From contig CM035423.1 in assembly GCA_020310875.1 (NCBI GenBank), positions 123,703,664-123,767,663 on the forward strand: a DNA stretch of 64,000 nucleotides. The letters are read 5' to 3'. Below are positions 22,925-34,900 of the stretch, one piece after another. The translations under genes and the position numbers were made by a program. Numbering within the stretch: position 1 is the first letter of the stretch; every line of letters starts with the position of its first letter. This DNA comes from Ceratopteris richardii. Its lineage: Eukaryota > Streptophyta > Polypodiopsida > Polypodiales > Pteridaceae. The notes beneath the pieces are model-generated. The model ran no database searches and was not told the origin of the DNA. It saw only the letters and a program-made list of their open reading frames with translations.

Positions 22925-23600
22925 TCTTTGGTCCTTGCATGATATACATGATTAGCAGCCAAATGAATTGAGCTAGTGTTATCTCCAAAGATCATCGAGT
23001 GTATGTATGTATCCCCAAATTTGAGTAGAATAGCTTTAACCACATTGCTTCTTGTGTTGCATTTGCTAGGCCTCTATATTCAGCTTCAATAGATGACAAT
23101 GCCATAGTTGGTTGTTTCTTTGATAACCATGAAATCAACTTTGACCCTGCAAAAGATAAGTAGCCATAAGTGCTCCTGCTATCATCTTTTGAGCTAGCCC
23201 AATCTGCATGAGAGTATAGCTTGATATCCAAGTCAGATGTGAATGGATAAAATAGCCCTTCATTAATAGTACCCTTTAGATACCTAAAGATCCTTTTGGC
23301 AGCTTCCATGTGAGGTTTTCTTGGTGTATCCATGAAATGACTCAATGTACTCACCCCATAGCATATATCAATTGTTGTTAAGGTTGCATAATTGAGACTC
23401 CCAACAAGACTTTGATAACATGTAATGTCTTCAAGTAGCTCTCCTACATGAGTATTGAGTTTGTGGTTCAATTCCATGGATGTACCTGCAATTTTTGCAT
23501 TTTCTATTTTGAACTTAACTAGTGTATCATGGATATACTTTTTTTGAGTAATAAAAACACCAGAATAATTATAAACAATCTCTAAGCCAGAAAACATGTA
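22925..23600 (-). pseudogene. pol: C3 RNase H and end of RT
   Basis: The open segment 23,597-22,992 begins with copia RT C-terminal sequence (YQSLVGSLNYAT, DICYGVSTLSHFM) and runs into RNase H (SKKQPTMALSSIEAEYRGLA). A frameshift leads to IFGDNTSSIHLAANHVYHAR, which ends near 22,925 where unrelated sequence begins. Confidence 0.85.
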
Positions 23601-24304
23601 AGCAATCCAACATCATTGATCTTGAACTCCTCCTTCATCTGGGCTTTGATCTTTTTTATGCCATTGGCATCATTTCGTGTAATGATAATGTCATCCACAT
23701 AAACACATAGATAAATAACCTCTGAATTAGTCTTCTTAAGGAAAAATGAAGAATCTGTCTTGCTTACAAAAAATATTTGGTCCTATAAATATGTGAAGAG
23801 TCTATGGTTCCAATAGGAGCTTGGTTTAAAACATATAGTGCCTTCCTTAATTTTGCATACATAATCAGGTTTGTCTTTGTCTTCATATCCTGGTGGTTGT
23901 GCCATGTAGACCTCTTTAGAGATCCACCCATTAAGGAATGCATTTTTAACATCTAATTGGCACAAGTTCCAATTCCTTAAAGCATCAATACTTACTAAAA
24001 CTCTAATAGTTGGCATCTTAGCTACAGGTGAGAAGGTCTCCTTATAATCCACTCCATGGGTTTGAGCAAACCCCTTTACTATTAGCCTTTCTTTATACTT
24101 GTTTATTGTGCCATCTGAATTCTTTTTCACTTTGTAAATCCACTTGGATCCTACTACCTTCATGAATGGTTTTTCGGGAATCAAATCCCAAGTACTATTC
24201 TCTTGAAGTGCTTCAATTTCCTCCTGCATAACTTCTCTCCATTCTTCTTTCTTCTTGGCTTCTTCAAATGAAGAAGGTTCTTCTGACATAGAATCTTTAG
24301 CCAT
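23601..24304 (-). pseudogene. pol: C3 reverse transcriptase
   Basis: From 24,304 downward: W-REVMQEEIEALQENSTWDL, VVGSKWIYKVKKNSDG and LCQLDVKNAFLNG, all standard copia RT motifs. A YVDD-like motif is readable near 23,695-23,710 in another frame (VYLCVYVDDIIIT). Frameshifts near 23,850 and 23,620 break the enzyme. Confidence 0.85.
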
Positions 24305-24465
24305 GTATATAGAATGCTTGGTGAGTAGTGATGTGTCAGAGCCATATCTTATAGGTTTCTTGCTCTCCCTTTGAGATCTTCTAAGTGCTTGATTGGATGA
24401 CTAATGTCTTCCAATTGTTTGAACTTTATTTTACCCTTAGACTTCCAAGCTTTGAAATCAATCTG

Positions 24466-25500
24466 TTATTCATCTTCTAAGTTGACATCCTCTGATGTAG
24501 GTGGTTCTTCTTGAGTCAGATTTGGAAAATCATTCTCCAAATCATAGGGTAACTTTATTTTCTTGCACTCAAATTCAAACCAAGAATTATTTTCATCAAA
24601 TACTACATCCCTACTAACTGTAAATCCTTTGTTAGTGGGATTGTATAACATATATCCTGTCTGATTTTGATCATAGCCAATGAATATGCATCTTTTAGCT
24701 TTGGATCAAGCTTTCCTCTAATCTGTGAGGGTATGTGTGCATATACAATGCACCTAAAGATCTTAAAATGATCTAAAGAGGTTCTCTTTCCATTCCATGC
24801 CTCATAAGGTTTCATCCCATCTAGAGACTTGGATGGAGGCCTATTAATTAGGTAAGTGGCTGTGGAAACAACCTCTACCCATAAATAGTTAGAAAGTTTT
24901 TTTTCATTCAACATTGATCTTGTAGCCTCTACTATTAATCTATTTCTTCTCTCTATTGTTCCATTCTCTTCAAGAGTGTATCTTGTTGTAATCTCTCTCT
25001 TTATGCATCTGTCTTGTAAGTAGGAGTCAAACTCATGTGAGAAATACTCACATCAGATATGAGCCTCTTCAAACTTCTACCTATTTTATTCTCAACCAAT
25101 GCCAAATACATCTTGAAACAAGAGAAGACTTCATCTTTATGCTTCATAAAATAAACTATTGTCCATCTACTATAGTCATCTATGCATGAAACATAATACC
25201 TTGACCCTCAGATTTATGGCTCTCTCCTAGGACCTCACACATCTATGTGTACAAGCTCCAAGTAGTCTTCATACATGTATCCTCTTTTGTTGAATGGTTG
25301 CCTATGTGACTTGCCAAATTGGCTCCACATTTTAAGTCATGTGTTGCTTGGACACATTTTGGATGCGAAGCACACTCTCATCCATGCATATTTTCTTCAA
25401 TATCCTTTCACCTATATGATCTAATCTCTTATGCCATATCTCCAATTCACCTTTTGCAATCCTCATGAAGTTGAAGATACAAGAAATATTGCTCTCTTCA
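24466..25500 (-). pseudogene. pol: C3 integrase and linker
   Basis: The zinc region has WHKRLDHIGERILKK near 25,420, and the catalytic end reads TIERRNRLIVEATRSMLNEK, followed by WVEVVSTATYLINRPPSKSL (24,870-24,810) and the C-terminal GFTVSRDVVFDE strand. The linker is acidic (ENDFPNLTQEEPPTSEDVN). Several stops lie between. The domain would join copia cDNA into the genome but is inactive. Confidence 0.8.
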
Positions 25501-25745
25501 ATTATAAGGAAAATCCTCGTGAATTTGAGATCCTCGTGAAGTTGAAATTACAAGAAATATTGCTTATGAGAACAAAAGGATAAAAAACAAAATGGGCCTT
25601 CATGAGGGGGAGGAAAATGTAGACACCAAGGGTGTTTGCGTATGAGAAAAACAACACCCAAAGAAAATGGTCCTCCATAAGGGGAATGAAAATGTTATTA
25701 ATTAACTTGGTTATTGTTGGTACATATAATACCTTGCTTTGAAGA
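25501..25745 (-). other. Disrupted integrase-protease junction in C3 with local duplication
   Basis: The phrase GAAGTTGAA-x-TACAAGAAATATTGCT occurs at about 25,466-25,493 and again at 25,537-25,564. Nearby, a phrase like AAAATGG(G/T)CCT(T/C)CAT(G/A)AGGGG also occurs twice (25,590 and 25,663). These look like short internal duplications. No coding is seen. Confidence 0.5.
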
Positions 25746-25746
25746 T

Positions 25747-26160
25747 TCATGTTACTATTAGATGCTTTAACATTTCCAATCTTCTTACTGAGTGCCTAGT
25801 GTCATCACTTTTCTGAACTTCATGCTTTCCTTTGGGTTCTTCAAGATCAGACAATAATGCTACATTGCTTGCTACATGATTGGAACAACCAAAATCAATA
25901 TAGAATAGGTACTCATCATCTTCATCTTGCTTTGCTGTCATATTCATGAGTAATAGGGAATCATCTTGATCATATGTATAGTTGTTGTAGTCTCTTCTTC
26001 CTTTGAAGCCTCCTTGATAGTTGTTGTTGTAGCATTGGTTGTAATTGTGATGATAATTGTTTCCTCCATTATTGAACATGCCTCTTCATTGTCCATAGCT
26101 TCCTCTATGGAAGCCTCTTCCTCTCTGATTCTTTGTGCTCTTGAAGCATTCATCTATGAT
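25747..26160 (-). pseudogene. C3 protease and glycine/tyrosine-asparagine-rich Gag tail
   Basis: The minus strand reads YLFYIDFGCSNHVASNVALL. The usual DSGCSNH active site is DFG here, so the catalytic triplet is changed. Upstream is a low-complexity N/Y/G stretch (NNYHHNYNQCYNNNYQGG), common before the copia protease. Confidence 0.75.
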
Positions 26161-26985
26161 TTGATTGGTTAAGCCAAAAATGCTGCTAGGTGAAGAGTTT
26201 TATGGTCTCCCCCTGCCTTGCTTTGCTCCTCTGCCCCTTCTTCTAGTACTTCTTCCTCTACATGTGAAATTCACTTGAGAGGTACTTGCCTCTTCTTCAT
26301 TCCTCTTACCTTTGCCTTTATCTTTACTCTTAATTTTATCTGTGTAAAGGGCAGAAGATTGATTACCTCTAGAAGCATCTCCATTCTTGTTGAGCTTTGT
26401 CTCATGTGTGAAGAGTTGCCCCATCAATGTATTGAGGTCAGGTATCTGCATGTCCATATATAGGTCCATTGTTGTGGTAAAGGACTCCCATTTATCATCA
26501 GCCTTGATGGGATTTATGATTTGCTTACTATCTACTCTTCTTCTATTTCTTCTCCAATACTCCCAAGTTGATCAACTATATCTTTCATCTTGGTCACATA
26601 GTCTACTACACTTTGTTTTGGTTGCTTCTTCAAGGTTGTGAGCTCCATCCAAGGATGGTTCTTCCTAGCCCTTGTATTTAATGAGAAGTATGAAGATAGT
26701 ACTTCCCAAGTCTCTTGGGAAGTCTTGCAATTCCAAATATGAGGTAATAAAAAACCAGACATTGAATTGAGTATATAAGACCTAGCTAGAGCATCATTTG
26801 CACACCATGCAGCTAGTCTCTCTTACTCTTCTCTTGTAGGTTGATGTTTGCTTCTAAGGGTTGGCATTTCTTCATCTCCAGATATGTATCCATACTAGCT
26901 TCTTCCTTGGAGGTAAGCCTTCATCCTTAGGGACCAAGCTGGATAATTGCTCCTATCCAAATTTTCAATGAATGGTGGAGATCCA
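26160..26985 (-). pseudogene. gag: C3 Gag
   Basis: Segments 26,762-26,532 and 26,469-26,200 carry NCKTSQETWEVLSSYFSLNT, VVDYVTKMKDIVDQLGSIGE and a basic GRSTRRRGRGAKQGRGRP tail. This is the UBN2-type Gag of plant copia elements. Stops separate the parts. Confidence 0.8.
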
Positions 26986-27007
26986 TATCCGATTTTACCA
27001 TGATGTT

Positions 27008-27019
27008 TCTCTGATACCA
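27008..27019 (-). other. C3 primer binding site (initiator tRNA-Met)
   Basis: The minus strand reads TGGTATCAGAGA, matching the plant copia primer TGGTATCAGAGC except for the last base, one base inside the LTR. Confidence 0.85.
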
Positions 27020-27020
27020 C

Positions 27021-28065
27021 TATTGGAGGAGATTGTGGATGCCTTCTAGAGATGAGATGGTGTTGCAAATTCTTGCTTCACAATAGCCAAAATTGAGTAG
27101 AGGAGTGCAAAGAAGACCTCTTGAGCTTTTGAGGAAGCACAAATATGGAAGATGATCCTCAAATCATTGGATCAAAATAGATAAGTTGGAGTTTCAGTGT
27201 GAACCAAAAATTTGTTATTTTGGTCAGCACACCTGTTTAGAGGAATGAACAATATTCCTTCTCTGCTAACAATTGAGTAAAATCATTTTGGCCATATCTA
27301 ATTAACTTGGGTAGCTAACTTTTGCAAGTTACCTCACTTGAAATGATAGACCATGCTCAAAGAATGATGCTTAGGAAGTTAGAGATGCATCTCGACAGTT
27401 TTGGGTACTAATAGTCTACAGATTAGTGGGTAACATTTTGCACACAACTCGAGAATGATCGAGAAAATAGAAATGAAACTCTGTATCAAGAAAATAGAAA
27501 GTTTAAGGAATCTATACCAACTTTAATCACTCAAAATGGTCAAGTACACACTCAGAAATGGATCTAAGAAGCTCACTCTTCTGAGTGGTACATGATAGAG
27601 TAGAAGATATGAGATATGATAAAATTAAATGTAATAATGCACATAAATTACATTGACATTGGAAATTAATGATTGCACAATGAGAGGGAAATATTAGAGC
27701 TATAATGGGAGCTCAATATGCCACAGAAATTCCTTTGAAATCTCTATTAGATCTAGCTACATTCCACGTGACTAGGTAGTTCTATTTTATAGCCTTTTGT
27801 TGGAGCCAATACTCAAATTTGAAATCAAATCTTTTACCTAAAAGTGTTCCAAATTTTTAGGACTTGATTTTCCATAAGTCCCAACCCAATAAGTCATGAA
27901 AGATGTCCTAAGAACTCGTGATTGAAGTGATTCCATATATGCACTTTTACAAGGAGTAAAAATTTAATCTTTTACAAGAGATCATTCATGTCCTAATACA
28001 TGAATGCACATATGAGTCTTAGGATAAATGATCAAGAATTTAGGATTGGAGTAATTGCACCAACA
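27021..28065 (-). repeat. C3 5' LTR
   Basis: Matches the C1 LTR (757-1761) over its length. The inner end has changed from TG to TA; the outer end is ATTGCACCAACA. Length is 1,045 bp. Confidence 0.8.
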
Positions 28066-29000
28066 GGGGATCATCTTCCCATGTCATTGTTCGAGGGTAT
28101 GATCTTCCTCATCCCCAAGGAGGAGGGGTAGTTGGATGCTATCAAGCATTGGTTTCTAATCACACTTCTCAACTCAGCATACAAAATTCTTGCAAAGGCT
28201 CTAACCTATGATCACGTTCACTCAGATTTTATCGAGGAGACTATGCTTTGTATGGGCTTCCCTGCTAGCTAGATCAGGGGTGTTGCTTCACTTTACCACT
28301 CTGCCCATTGTCAAGTTCTAGTGAATGGGAGACAAAGGGAGACATTGAGTATTTCAAGATTGGTTAGGGAGGGTTGCCCCTTGGCCCCTACCTTATTTCT
28401 CATCTTTGCTAAGCCCATGAGCACTTTCTTGACTATTGAGGATGGTGGGCTTTAGGGTATCAGGCTCCCGATTAGGGATGCGATTTTCCTAGATGTTGAT
28501 TTTGCTGATGACACTATTTTTTACTTCTAGGACACGAGGTTAATATGATCAGATTTTAGCATGCTATCGATAGGTCTTGTGATGCCTCTATTGTCAAGAT
28601 CAATTGGCACAAGTTTTATGGTTTCTAGATTGGCTCAGATGATCTTCCTAGATGGCTTCCTTGTGAGTAGTTTTAGTGGATCCCCCCTTGGCATGGTAGT
28701 TAGATACCTTGGGTGCCATATTGTTCTTGATCTTTTGTCCAAGTAGTAGATCTCTCCTCTCCTCCTAACCATAAGGAGGAAGTTATTTCATTGGAACACT
28801 ACTTGTTTGTCCTTGGTTGGGAGGGTTGTGGCAGCTAACTAAGTTCTCCTAACTACGATGTGGTATGTCATATCCTGTTAAATCTTTTTGAGTTCCCATA
28901 TTAGCTAGATTTAGCCATTAATAAGGAATTTTTTATGTATGGTGGGGATGGTAGCCCCGCTTGCGCTAAGATTCCTTGGTATGTTCTTCTTTTTGGCCTT
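28066..29000 (+). pseudogene. LINE F reverse transcriptase remnant
   Basis: Across stops the plus strand reads LITLLNSAYKILAKAL, LVREGCPLAPTLFLIFAKPM and VDFADDTIFYF, equal to LINE RT blocks including an intact FADD box near 28,497-28,510. Downstream, SLVGRVV matches the thumb-proximal segment. It is a different and more decayed LINE than L1. The left end coincides with the outer end of the C3 LTR. Confidence 0.75.
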
Positions 29001-29059
29001 GAGCCTTTGAAGGTTTTTCTTCAACAATGGCTATGACTATTTGCTCCGGCCACTAAAGT

Positions 29060-29994
29060 GGCCTAGCACCCTGATCTTGAGAGGCATGCTTTTGCAAGGT
29101 GACCAACATTATGAAGTGAAACACTAATTCGGAAGTCCCTAATACTCGACTCATGGAATCACCCAATTAACGAATAAAAGTGGAGGCTCAAACTCAGAAG
29201 GCAATTGAGTAGGATCAGAAATGAGGATCCAAATTGAGGGAAGGCCCACTATCTTGGCCACAACAGAGGCATCCAACTATAAATTCTCTAGAAAAGTTCC
29301 ATGTGATCCACCAATCTATGGCAAATGAGGAAGATACTCACAATGTAGGCCTAGAAAACAAGCCATCACCTCAAAGCCACGTGCTTTGTCGAGAATAAAT
29401 GCCAAAGAAGTAGCTTCCAAAGGATCAAAACCATGTACCCAAGGATAGAAATATGCTCGAGAAACCTACACCATAATCAACGATAGTGCGATCATTAGTT
29501 TCATTGCCTTAAGAGTCTCTAACTCCACCTGGTAAGAGCTACAACCTAGGATCTTAATATTAACCAACTTCCCAACTTTGGAAAACAAACTACTCTAGAG
29601 GAGGTCCTTGAGTTCACCACGATAGGGATGCAAACCCATGATATTGCAAATGCACTTGCTTTGCTCTCATCGATAAGGAAGAGTAGAATGGGCAATCGAG
29701 TGGTTGTGGGTGAGGGGCTTTAGAAGATTCCCTCTATGGGGTAGGCAATGATGCAATTTGTGTCTGCTGTGATAAGAAGATGAGAGACGACAAAGGAACT
29801 CCACTCAACTGCACACTACAAGGGTGGTGGCCCCAATCCAAGAGCACAATCAAATGTTTGATTTCCAATCTCATTGAGGATAGGGAAGCAAGAAGATAAG
29901 CAAGGGGGGAGCTTTTTGGCATAGGTGAATGAGTCTAGGTGGAAGGAGGGAAGAGGTTGGGTAAGGAGGGTAGGTGGGAGGAGAGGAGGGGTGT
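29060..29994 (-). pseudogene. LINE G, ORF1-like remnant in opposite orientation
   Basis: The minus strand reads YFYPWVHGFDPLE and HCEYLPHLP, closely matching the features at 22,170-22,330 on the plus strand. No frame is intact. It probably derives from the same LINE family as F. The left edge with F RT is unclear; the right edge is the LTR of element B. Confidence 0.45.
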
Positions 29995-30640
29995 TGCTCT
30001 AGCACAATGGTGAGAACCACGTTAAGAAGCTCCACCTCCTTAATGTCAATCCGCGGAAGAGATAGGAGTGATATGAAGATCGTGAATGTGAGATGAAGTG
30101 AGAGTGAAGGTGAGAAGCATAGAAATGCACACATACATACACACACACTACGAAGAGACAAGCAAGACACAATGGAAGGTGAGAAATCAACTCTATTACT
30201 CAAGAACACTCTTACAAGCTCAAAAATAGCTCTAAGCTCACACTAGCTAACACTAACCAACCTCAAAAATGAGCTCTCTAGCTCTTTTTATAGTTTCTAG
30301 ACTAGTTTTGACCGGTTTCACATCTAGTGACCGGCATAGTTAAAAATTAGGTCCTAGATGCTATTTGGAAGGGTAAACGATGTCTAAAAATAACGAAAAT
30401 TGATACGCTTGTTCTACCTAAGCTCCTCAAGCTCGAGGACTCCTCGGCTTGCACAAAATGGAGCTATGGATTACAAAATGGGGTTTTCTATGTTACATAT
30501 GTTACAATAGTGATGAAAATCACTGTTGGAGGTTTTTGAAAAGTATTTTAAAACATAAGTCTTTGAGAAAAGATTTGACTGGCTTCCTGCTCCGTCGTTA
30601 CATGCTTCCGCGTCTTCTATGCCTCTGGCTGCTTCCAACA
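29995..30640 (-). repeat. B 3' LTR
   Basis: 646 bp with ends TG...CA (plus-strand TGCTCTAGCAC at 29,995; CTTCCAACA ending at 30,640). It shares with the A and E LTRs the TTAATGTCAATCCG inner region, a CA-rich tract, a TATA box (TATAAA on the minus strand, 30,287-30,292) next to GAGCTAGAGAGCTC, and a 41-bp block at 30,423-30,463. Confidence 0.85.
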
Positions 30641-31986
30641 CCCCCCTCCCTCTCGCTTCTGTCGTCCCTGACAGAACCTTGTTGTGAGGGCTGCCGAATA
30701 TAGTTCTGTAGGAGGTCTTGAGCGAGGGTGTGCTCGGAGATACAAATGCCTCGGGCCAGGTCGGCCTCGAGTTTCTCCCAGTCGATTGGTTGTGGTTCTT
30801 CCGGTGGCGGGAGCTGATAGTGTGTGGAATAGACCATTCGTTCACAGGCAAATAAGTGTAATAAATGTGTAGGCCTGCTTATGAATACCTCTGAATGGTA
30901 TTCCCAGAAGCCGGTTGTGAACATCTCTTCGAACGTCTGCTTGTAGCACGCCGGTAGGTACTTTATTTTGCAGTGCCAGACATAACACACCCGTAGCGAT
31001 GGCGTTGTACTCATATCATATACCAGGTCAAAATTGCCATGCTCAAAGCCCGGGGTGTTGACATGGGGTGCCTTGACGCGTCGGAAGACTTTAAAAATCA
31101 TTTGCATCATGTCAAAGATTTTGACAGTCATATGCGCCGCTATATCATCCATATGCTTTAATCTAGGGAGCCAGTGGCGAATTGTAGCCATCATGTAGCC
31201 AACAGTTGGTAACTCAATGGGTGGCTTAAAATAGTGGTAATTCAACCAGTCTTGGCACTGCTTATTGTTTTGTACCTTAATAGCAAAGGCAGTCCAGGAG
31301 CGGCGTCGTGGTACTGGTCCCCAACACGGGTTATACTTCAGATGCAAAGGTGCCTTTACCCATGTACTCATCATCTCTGGATACTGCTGTAGTAAATCTT
31401 TTCGCCACTCTAGTTGATAGATCCTTCCTTGTTGTGCATCTAGTGGAAAATCATCCGCCTCGAATTGAGTTGCATGCGATGGTTTCTTACCTGTCTCTTT
31501 CTCAATGGCTAACTGGTATTCGGCCATTAACATGAAATACGGTTTATACTGTAGCTCATGCCCAGATATGTATCGTCGCGGGGCCAAATGAGCAAAGAAT
31601 GGAGACTGTAATATTCTTTCTTCTATCATCGCCATGGCATGTAATTGTGCCTCTACTCTTGCTGAGTGCGTTGTTCCAAGTTCCTCAATAGTCTTCATCC
31701 ACGCGGGGGTTAGAAGTTCGTACGTCATCTGGCCTTCAGCCGTGACGCGTCCGCCTGGGATGGGTTGTGGCTCGTACGCCTCTTCAAACGTTTCCTCCAC
31801 CGGGATGGTGACAGTTTCTTCCTCAACTGGTAGCTCAGGTGGGGAATCTGGCCTTGGTGCTGCTTCATACACTGCAATCCTTGATTCAAGGTGTGATACC
31901 TGGGCCCGTAATGAGTTGAGTTCCTCTAGGAGGTCAAGAGAGGGGTCCACAGGTGCTGGTATGTCTTGGTGTGCCGGTTCTCGTAA
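30598..31986 (-). CDS. B ORF4: conserved accessory protein of unknown function
   Basis: Open from just below the TAG at 31,987 to a stop at 30,598; the first usable ATG gives 450 residues from 31,950. It begins with a short coiled-coil-like segment (LNSLRAQVSHLESRIAVYE), then an acidic E/P/V stretch ending in PQPIPGG, then a roughly 260-residue core very similar to A ORF4: CWGPVPRRRSW, KVQNN-x-QC-x-DWLNY, LPACYKQTFEEMF and FWEYHSE. The C-terminus reads through the polypurine tract and 14 codons into the LTR. I do not recognise the fold. No signal peptide, transmembrane segment or nucleic-acid motif is visible. It stayed open although the rest of B decayed, which may be chance. Confidence 0.8.
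   Translation of the reverse strand, partial: LREPAHQDIPAPVDPSLDLLEELNSLRAQVSHLESRIAVYEAAPRPDSPPELPVEEETVTIPVEETFEEAYEPQPIPGGRVTAEGQMTYELLTPAWMKTIEELGTTHSARVEAQLHAMAMIEERILQSPFFAHLAPRRYISGHELQYKPYFMLMAEYQLAIEKETGKKPSHATQFEADDFPLDAQQGRIYQLEWRKDLLQQYPEMMSTWVKAPLHLKYNPCWGPVPRRRSWTAFAIKVQNNKQCQDWLNYHYFKPPIELPTVGYMMATIRHWLPRLKHMDDIAAHMTVKIFDMMQMIFKVFRRVKAPHVNTPGFEHGNFDLVYDMSTTPSLRVCYVWHCKIKYLPACYKQTFEEMFTTGFWEYHSEVFISRPTHLLHLFACERMVYSTHYQLPPPEEPQPIDWEKLEADLARGICISEHTLAQDLLQNYIRQPSQQGSVRDDRSEREGGVGSSQRHRRRGSM
30641..30655 (-). other. B polypurine tract
   Basis: The minus strand reads GCGAGAGGGAGGGGGG directly before the LTR start TGTTGG. It primes plus-strand DNA synthesis in LTR elements. It is also read as codons of ORF4. 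Confidence 0.85.
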
Positions 31987-34900
31987 CTAGAGTAATTTGT
32001 GATCTTCTTTGAGTTTCTGTAACTCCTCGTTCATGCGGTCGTATTCATCTAGTAATCTTACATGATCGTCTAGCAGCATTTTCATCGAGTCTGAAGGAAT
32101 GGCTTTGAACCTGCTAGGACTGAGTGGTTGGTCTGGGTGGTCGAGCGCTGCTTCTAAGTTTTCTCGGTTCTGATCCTGTAAGCGCTGGTTTTCTTCCTTG
32201 GCGGCTGCTAGGTGTCTTCGTAGTAAGCCCATGTTGCGTGTTAGCGTTGCATTGCGGACTGTCTGGGCTCTTAATAAGTTATCCAGGTCAGCAGTGGCTT
32301 CCTTGGACTTTTCTTCACTTTCTAGTTCCAATTTGTGATAAGCCTCGCGTAATTCCTGGTAGCGGGTGTTCAGAGAGGCATTCTCAATAGACAATAAATT
32401 AAGCTGCGACTGTAAGTCATTGGTTGTCCTCTGCAGCTGCTGATAATTATCACCAAGAGATGTGAACTCATCTCTTACTTGCGTCATACACATGAACATC
32501 TGTCGGAATGCATTATCTACAGTGGGGGAATAGTATTAATGGGGTGCTAAATGAAGATGCAGTTGGTGTAGATGCAACGGGAATGGGGAATGGGGGTGGG
32601 AAGGTGGATGATGTAGTGATTGTTGAAAATTGTGATGTGCCTAAAAATGTTGGTGCCATGAGTGAAGTGAGTGATGGTGCAGTGGGTGGTGAGATGTCCA
32701 TGTCAGTGGACGTATCTAGTGCGGTGACCGTGAATATGGGTGTGATCGTGGGTACTCGTGCTGGTGTAAATACGGGATTTACAAAGGTTGAGGGGTAATT
32801 TACAGGGGGGCTGGCTGGAGCAGCTTGGTAGAAAGGGGAAAGAGGGGTTACAGTGGGTCGGGGAGGTGAGACGGGGGAGAAGGTTAAGGGCGGTGGGAAT
32901 GGAAAAAGAGGTCTTGGAGTTGTGGGGGAGGATGGAAAAGCTGGATGGAGGAATGGGTTGAATGGAAAGGTGGATGGGTGAGGGGGTAGACTAGGTCTAG
33001 TGGGTGCGGGAATTGTGGGGTTAGTGGTCGGAAAGACGATTTCTGCTACACCACCGGCGAATGAAGATGTTGGTTTGGGGGAAGGAGGGTGAAGAGGGGA
33101 GACTGGATGGACGGGCGGTGAGAGAGGAGCGGTTGGGGTGGTCGGTACTTCAGTGACTACTGAGGTTTGTACATCTGTAGCGCGGGGTGGGGAATCTACA
33201 AAGATGGTTTCTACAGCCAATGAACTTTCGAGGATGAGGCGTGCCTCCCTGGCTTGTTCTGAAGATTGTGCTCTTGTTGGTACACGAATGTATTCGCCGG
33301 GCTTTGAAAGTAGTCGTACTCTGCGGGGGTCAAACTGTGGTAGTGGCTTTCGTTGCAAGTACCTGAGGGCTTCGTTGGAGCCTACTGATTTGACTAACTC
33401 TTTGAATCCTTTGATGTATGCGTCTTCGAATCCGCCTGTGACAAGTTCTTGTTCTATTATTGTTTGACTCTCTTCCTCTGTCAGCTTTTTGCGTGCCCAA
33501 ACTTTTTCCATTGTTCTATATAGCTTCTTGATAGCTAGTGTGTAAGCCGCTGCTTCGTAAGTTTCATCTTCATGGGTACTTGTATCACCATGTGTGTCTG
33601 TTTGTTGGCCTTGGCCATCTGTCTGTTCATGCTCTTGGGATTCCTGTGTTCCCTGGCTAGCTTCGTCGTCTCCTTCGTCGTCATCGGTTGCTGTTCTTTC
33701 GTCATCAGAGCTGGACACGATCTGTCCTTGTGGCTGATCCCTGGGTGTGGTAGGGTAGTTAGGCCTTTCAAATTCTTGAGAAAACAATTGTCCTTCTGAA
33801 AAATGGAACTCATTGGAGAATGCATCGGGCATCTCAAAATCAAAAGTTTGGTCCAGTGGCTCTGCTTGTCCTGCTTCTAAATGGGGTATTGGAAAAGAGA
33901 AAGCTTCCGCACCAATAGTGGTGGGAAGTTTAGCTGCTGTGGTGATAGGTTCTGTGGTTGTGGCTGCTTGGGGTGCAACAGTACTGGTGGTGCCCTCCGG
34001 CGTAACTGGTCTTGATAACCGTATACGAATTGGTGGTACCGTGGGAGTGGCTGCTGTTGGTGACTGCTCAGGAGATGGTTGTGGCGAGGGTGATTCTGGG
34101 ACTTATAGGCACGGGTTAGTACCTCTCATCCGCTTTCCGGCTCTGCCTTTGCTAGACTTTCTAGCCTTCCTTGTGGTCCCTTTGAATGCTTTCAGTTCCT
34201 CACTGGTCATGGCACGCTCAATTGGTAAGTCATACGCCAAGCACATATATATGATCCTGGTGAGGGCGCAGCATCCATTGATTACCTTCTTTCGCTCCCA
34301 CCTATGTTGTGCCAAATAGAGCTGATCAATTATCCAGCTGGCTAGATCAACCGTTTGAGGTCCAGTACAGGCTAAGTATAATCCAAACCAGATTCTCTTG
34401 TGGGGCATGGTAAAACGATCCTGAGCTGGGAAAGCAAAGTGCTGCATGCATATCCGTAATGGCTTGGAGAGCTCAGGGGTTATAGCTGAAATATCCTCCC
34501 ACTTAGTCACGTCACCACGTTTCATCTACTCTGGGACTAGCCGTTCTCTCTGCGTCGGAGTATGTGTTCCATGTATTTTTAGAGCTGCGCGAATTAAATC
34601 TTTAGACAAATAAAGCCTTCTGAATGGAGGATCATTTACCAAGGATGGTAACATGAATGTGCCGGGTAGATCCTTGTTCTCTGAAGCCGTCAAGGTGGTT
34701 ACTAGGTAAAAACATCTGTAAAAATCGGGCTTAGGCAGAGTGTCGCTAAAATACTCTGTAAATCCCGCTCGTGCCCAAACGTGCGTTAGATCTTGTGTAT
34801 TCTGTAATCCTTCAAATTCTCTTGAAAAGAACTGGTACTTGGCCCATGTGCGAAGATCAAATGCCAAATTGGCCTCAAATATGAAATCAGCATCTGCTAA

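Larger units (their letters stand above)
22925..28065 (-). mobile_element. Ty1/copia element C3, 3'-truncated
   Basis: The minus-strand order is a 1,045-bp LTR (27,021-28,065), tRNA-Met primer site, Gag, protease, integrase, RT and RNase H. The element ends near 22,925 inside the last part of RNase H, and no 3' LTR is found. It is the same family as C1. Many stops and frameshifts. LINE-type RT starts directly to the right at 28,066, so C3 apparently landed in a LINE. Confidence 0.85.

Noticed and set aside
32508-34319. Plus-strand open frames rich in valine and glycine opposite B ORF3
   Set aside because: Antisense shadows of the proline/threonine-rich region; no independent motif or conservation.
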